64,000 nucleotides of DNA from Anaeromyxobacter soli (lineage in GTDB: Bacteria > Myxococcota > Myxococcia > Myxococcales > Anaeromyxobacteraceae), in assembly GCF_022808855.1 (NCBI RefSeq), contig NZ_JAKZLF010000004.1:124001-188000 (forward strand), given 5' to 3'. Positions 61,303 to 64,000 of the stretch are shown here, piece by piece; the stretch's first letter is position 1; the number at the start of each line of letters is the position of its first letter. Both the position numbers and the translations under genes were made by a program. The notes below the pieces were generated by a model, which saw nothing but the letters and a program-made list of their open reading frames with translations, was not told where the DNA came from and searched no databases.

Positions 61303-62061
61303 CTACTTCGCCGTCTTCTGCGCCTTCGTCAAGTCGCCCTTCACCTTCCTGATCGACTCGCCGCCGAGCTTCACGCGGTGGGCGTTGTGGACGAGCCGGT
61401 CGCAGACGGCGTCGGCGATCGTTTCGTCGCCGATGACGGAGTGCCACTCCTTGGGCTCGAGCTGGCTGGTGACGATCGTGGAGGTCGTGCCGTAGCGGTC
61501 CTCGAGCACCTCGAGCAGATCCTTCCGCTGGGCGGCGTTCAGCACCTCGAGCCCGAAGTCGTCGAGGATGAGCACATCGGTCTTGGCAAGGCGGCGGAGC
61601 AGGAGGAAGTGCGAGCCGTCGGCCCTGGCCTGGGCGACCTCGTCGAGCAGCCGCGACGCCCGGCGGTACACGACGGTGTAGCCGTCGCGGCACGCCTTCT
61701 GGCCGAGGGCGCACGCGAGGTAGCTCTTCCCCACGCCGGTGAGCCCCGTGAAGATCACGTTCTGGTGCGCCGTCACCCAGCGACACGCGGCGAGGTCGAG
61801 CATCACCGACTTCGCGAGGCCGCGCGCGTGCTGGTAGTCGATGTCCTCGACACTGGCGTCCTGCCGGAAGCGAGCGTTGCGCAGTCGCGCGGTGAGCCGT
61901 TTCTGCTCGCGGTCGTTCCACTCGGCATCAGCGAGCAGGCCGATGAGATCGAGCGGGGACATGTCCTTCTCCTTGGGCCGCTCGAGCCAGCGGCGCAGCG
62001 CCTCCGCCATCCCTGGAAGCTTCATCGATACGAGCTTCTGCATCGTCTGCTCGACGAGCAT
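61303..62061 (-). CDS. istB: IS21-family helper ATPase IstB
   Basis: 252 residues, normal for IstB. The N-terminal helical domain (VSMKLPGMAEALRRWLERP) precedes a DnaC-like AAA+ core with Walker A FTGLTGVGKSYLACALG and Walker B VLILDDFGLE. The Arg-finger region is near EWHSVIGDETIADAVCDRL. IstB assembles on target DNA and stimulates the IstA transposase. It starts 93 bases after the istA stop. Confidence 0.95.
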   Translation of the reverse strand: MLVEQTMQKLVSMKLPGMAEALRRWLERPKEKDMSPLDLIGLLADAEWNDREQKRLTARLRNARFRQDASVEDIDYQHARGLAKSVMLDLAACRWVTAHQNVIFTGLTGVGKSYLACALGQKACRDGYTVVYRRASRLLDEVAQARADGSHFLLLRRLAKTDVLILDDFGLEVLNAAQRKDLLEVLEDRYGTTSTIVTSQLEPKEWHSVIGDETIADAVCDRLVHNAHRVKLGGESIRKVKGDLTKAQKTAK

Positions 62062-62154
62062 GCGTCTCTCCGTTGGCCTCGATGATCACGACCGCGGGCG
62101 TGATCGCCCAGCGCCCGCTGCGCCGCGAGGCCGCTCCGGCGCGGTCTCGTTGCG

Positions 62155-63699
62155 TCAGTTGAGGTAGTACCGGCTGCCGCGGATGTTCTCGTGGAGCGGC
62201 AGCGAGCCCTGCGGCTCGTCGCCGGGCAGCGGCTCCTGGTCGAGGTTGTTCTTCAGGATCGCGGCGATGCTTGTGTACGTGAGCGTCCGGTACCGCAGCG
62301 CCCGGGCGCTGGCGCGCTCGAGCCGCTCGGGCGTGTACTCCTTGCCGAGCCGGAGGATCCCGAGGCATCGCTTGAAGCCCTGCTGCGGGTGGACCTTCGA
62401 GGCCATGATCGCCTCGACGAGCGCGACGGTCTGCGGCCCAGACTTCTTCGCCCAGCCGGCGATCCGCTCGGGCGTCCACTCGACGTGATCGCGATGGTCA
62501 CGCGGCATGTGCTCCTTCCGCGTGGTGTACTTTCCCTTCGCGTAGCTGCGCGGGTAGCTCTCGAGCCGCCTCCCACTCTTGAAGATCTCGATCGTGGCCT
62601 CGGTGGCGCGCAGGTCGAGCTGCTGACCGATGAGCCCGAAGTGGACGCTGTAGAAGTGGTCGTCGTGCGCGACGTGGTAGTCGGGCGCAACCTTCGGCCT
62701 CGACCACTCGGCAAGCTCGTACGGGCGCACCGGCAGAGGCTTCAGCGCAGCCCGCTCGATCTCGTCGAAGAGCTGCCGTCGCGACTTCTTCAGCAGCCGC
62801 ATCGGCCGGGCGTTCAGCTTCTCGAGCAGCTCCGCCACCGCCGTCCTCAGCTCCTCCATCGAGTAGAACGTCCGGTTCCGCAGCACGGCAAGGATCCACC
62901 GCTCGGCGATGAGCACCGCCGCCTCGACCTTCGCCTTGTCGCGCGGCCGGTGCGGGCGCGCTGGGATCACGGCCGCCTCGTAGTGACGCGCGAGGTCGGC
63001 GTACGTCGGGTTGAGATCGGGGTCGTACTTGCTCGCGCGCGTGACGCCGACCTTCGGATTGTCGGGTACCCAGATCGGCGTCACGCCGCCGAAGTACTCG
63101 AAAGCCCGCACGTGGCAGCCGATCCACGTCGGCAGGTCCTGGTGAAGCACGGGCTCGACGTAGGTCAGGTTCGACGCGCCGAGCACGGCGACGAAGAGCA
63201 CCGCCTTCTGGCATTCGCCGGTGAAGGCGTTCACGACGTCGAGGCCGTCGCCGCTGAAGTCGATGAAGGTCTTCTCGCCGGCGCGGTGCGCCTGGCGCAT
63301 CGTCGCCGACAGCGGCCGCGCCCAGCGCAGGTACCGATCGCAGAATTGGCTGTACTGGAGGCCGCCCGGCTGCGCCTCCTTGTACTCGTGCCAGAGCAGC
63401 ATCTTCGTGACGTGCCGCCGCTGCAGCTCGGTGTGGATCCACGCCCAGTCTGGCTCGGGGCGGTTCGACACCGGCCGGTGCTCGTCGGGGAAGAGGAGCC
63501 GCTCGAGCGCGGTGTCGTCGTCGAGCTCCGGCGGCAGCGGCCAGGAGAGCCCTGCGAGCGCGATGCGCCCCGCGTACTCGGCCACCGTGCTCGGCGACAG
63601 CCCGCAGCTTCGCGCGATCGCACGGCCCGACTGGCCGGCCTGGAGCTTCAGCCTGATGATCTCTCGCAGCTTCCGCATCGGTAGCCTCTCGGCCGCCAT
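62155..63699 (-). CDS. istA: IS21-family transposase IstA
   Basis: 514 residues. The ATG at 63699 has AAGGAGG five bases upstream and is preferred over 63750. The N-terminal helix-turn-helix (RKLREIIRLKLQAGQSGRAI) is followed by an RNase H-fold DDE core. Asp is in TFIDFSGDGLDV, Asp in WVPDNPKVGV and Glu in RDKAKVEAAVL. A C-terminal domain contains DYHVAHDDHFYSVHFGLIGQ. It catalyses cut and strand transfer at the 23-bp-period ends. Confidence 0.95.
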   Translation of the reverse strand: MAAERLPMRKLREIIRLKLQAGQSGRAIARSCGLSPSTVAEYAGRIALAGLSWPLPPELDDDTALERLLFPDEHRPVSNRPEPDWAWIHTELQRRHVTKMLLWHEYKEAQPGGLQYSQFCDRYLRWARPLSATMRQAHRAGEKTFIDFSGDGLDVVNAFTGECQKAVLFVAVLGASNLTYVEPVLHQDLPTWIGCHVRAFEYFGGVTPIWVPDNPKVGVTRASKYDPDLNPTYADLARHYEAAVIPARPHRPRDKAKVEAAVLIAERWILAVLRNRTFYSMEELRTAVAELLEKLNARPMRLLKKSRRQLFDEIERAALKPLPVRPYELAEWSRPKVAPDYHVAHDDHFYSVHFGLIGQQLDLRATEATIEIFKSGRRLESYPRSYAKGKYTTRKEHMPRDHRDHVEWTPERIAGWAKKSGPQTVALVEAIMASKVHPQQGFKRCLGILRLGKEYTPERLERASARALRYRTLTYTSIAAILKNNLDQEPLPGDEPQGSLPLHENIRGSRYYLN

Positions 63700-63798
63700 C
63701 CCGCCTCCTTGTGGAGGCGGCATCAGCGGCGGACTACCCAGCGGCGTCAACGCTCCCGAGCGCCCGGCCGAGGCCGGTCACCTGGCTATGCGTTCAGC

Positions 63799-63891
63799 GA
63801 TCGGCTTGCTCCGGAATCGGTGATCGGCTTCGACCGGAATCACTGATCGGCTTCCGCCGGAATCGGTGATCGGCATGGACCGGTGCACGCA
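63799..63891. repeat. Right terminal repeats of the IS
   Basis: GATCGG(C) occurs at 63799, 63822, 63845 and 63868, an exact 23-base period, each followed by a CCGG core. They mirror the left end and are likely transposase binding sites. Confidence 0.8.
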
Positions 63892-64000
63892 CCTACCCCG
63901 GGTAGCCACCTGCTCCGAACGATGGCCTCGTGCATCTCTGGTTCTACGTGGAGAACTGGAACGCCCGAATGAAGTACGCCCGAATGAAGTTCACCGTACG
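63892..64000. other. Window end after the IS
   Basis: Starts with the CCTAC duplication. A 15-base direct repeat containing CGCCCGAATGAAGT occurs twice near 63962-63991. No gene can be called in so short a stretch. Confidence 0.4.

Larger units (their letters stand above)
61207..63891 (-). mobile_element. Complete IS21-family insertion sequence
   Basis: 2685 bases with istA and istB in the usual order on the minus strand. The ends begin TGCGCGTACCGG (left) and, on the other strand, TGCGTGCACCGG (right), fitting the TG...CA rule. They continue into several 23-base-period repeats with GATCGG. A 5-bp direct duplication CCTAC flanks it (61202-61206 and 63892-63896). Both genes are intact, so it may be active. 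Confidence 0.9.

Noticed and set aside
63962-63991. 15-base direct repeat as a second IS end or att site
   Set aside because: No inverted partner or mobile gene is linked to it, and it lies outside the IS duplication.

Overview
The window is about 74% G+C chromosome with the character of Anaeromyxobacter (Myxococcota). Supporting evidence is the set of multihaem CxxCH lipoproteins, a CarD homologue with a histone-H1-like tail next to a degenerate archaemetzincin (CarG-like), a MauG/CcpA-type peroxidase and a bacterial topoisomerase VI. The genus is inferred from gene content and was not checked by a search. I saw no rRNA, tRNA or CRISPR array.

1-9.1 kb: a response regulator and a thioredoxin-like protein; a three-gene cluster (NmrA-like oxidoreductase, small membrane protein, GbsR/MarR-type regulator) whose two promoters share an 18-bp operator-like motif; a DUF1015 protein; two multihaem lipoproteins with strong terminators; an acyltransferase. 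9.1-16.6 kb: a dihaem peroxidase, a PolB-type exonuclease, an unannotated 43-residue Lys/Arg-rich protein, topoisomerase VI subunits A and B, and HtpX. 16.6-26.6 kb: mostly single genes (zinc-type dehydrogenase, lipoproteins, Nudix-like, FmdB-like, MsrB, peroxiredoxin, YgfZ-like, QueG, cytochrome c-propeller fusion, orphan DNA methyltransferase, CDP-alcohol phosphatidyltransferase). 26.8-31.1 kb: carD-carG and a glycosyltransferase pair, each coupled by 4-bp overlaps.

31.1-40.2 kb looks like a stress/energy block. Two UspA genes are divergent from an overlapping trio: a P2-type ATPase (carrying two compensating frameshifts), an archaeal-type fructose-bisphosphate aldolase/phosphatase and a Lon-like protease. 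A split-Soret-type cytochrome and a hydrogenase-maturation-type protease follow. 40.2-46.7 kb holds a metallophosphoesterase/diacylglycerol kinase pair and a MacA-MacB-TolC-type export operon. 46.9-48.9 kb holds a PT-repeat lipoprotein and a DUF1540 protein.

48.95-61.07 kb: tmRNA (ssrA) carries an integrated element of about 11.7 kb bounded by 24-bp direct repeats (49337-49360 and 61017-61040). The element has visibly lower G+C. It encodes an integrase with an overlapping excisionase-like gene, a ScaI-like restriction enzyme with its methyltransferase, a Rep-like protein, a second minimal tyrosine recombinase, an XRE repressor facing a divergent control region, and a two-gene unit (winged-helix-like plus HEPN-like) that could be an undescribed conflict or defence module. 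Three copies of an 11-bp motif lie just inside the two att sites and look like integrase arm sites. The displaced host terminator of ssrA lies just outside attR.

61.2-63.9 kb: a complete IS21-family element (istA, istB, 23-bp-period terminal repeats, 5-bp target duplication CCTAC).
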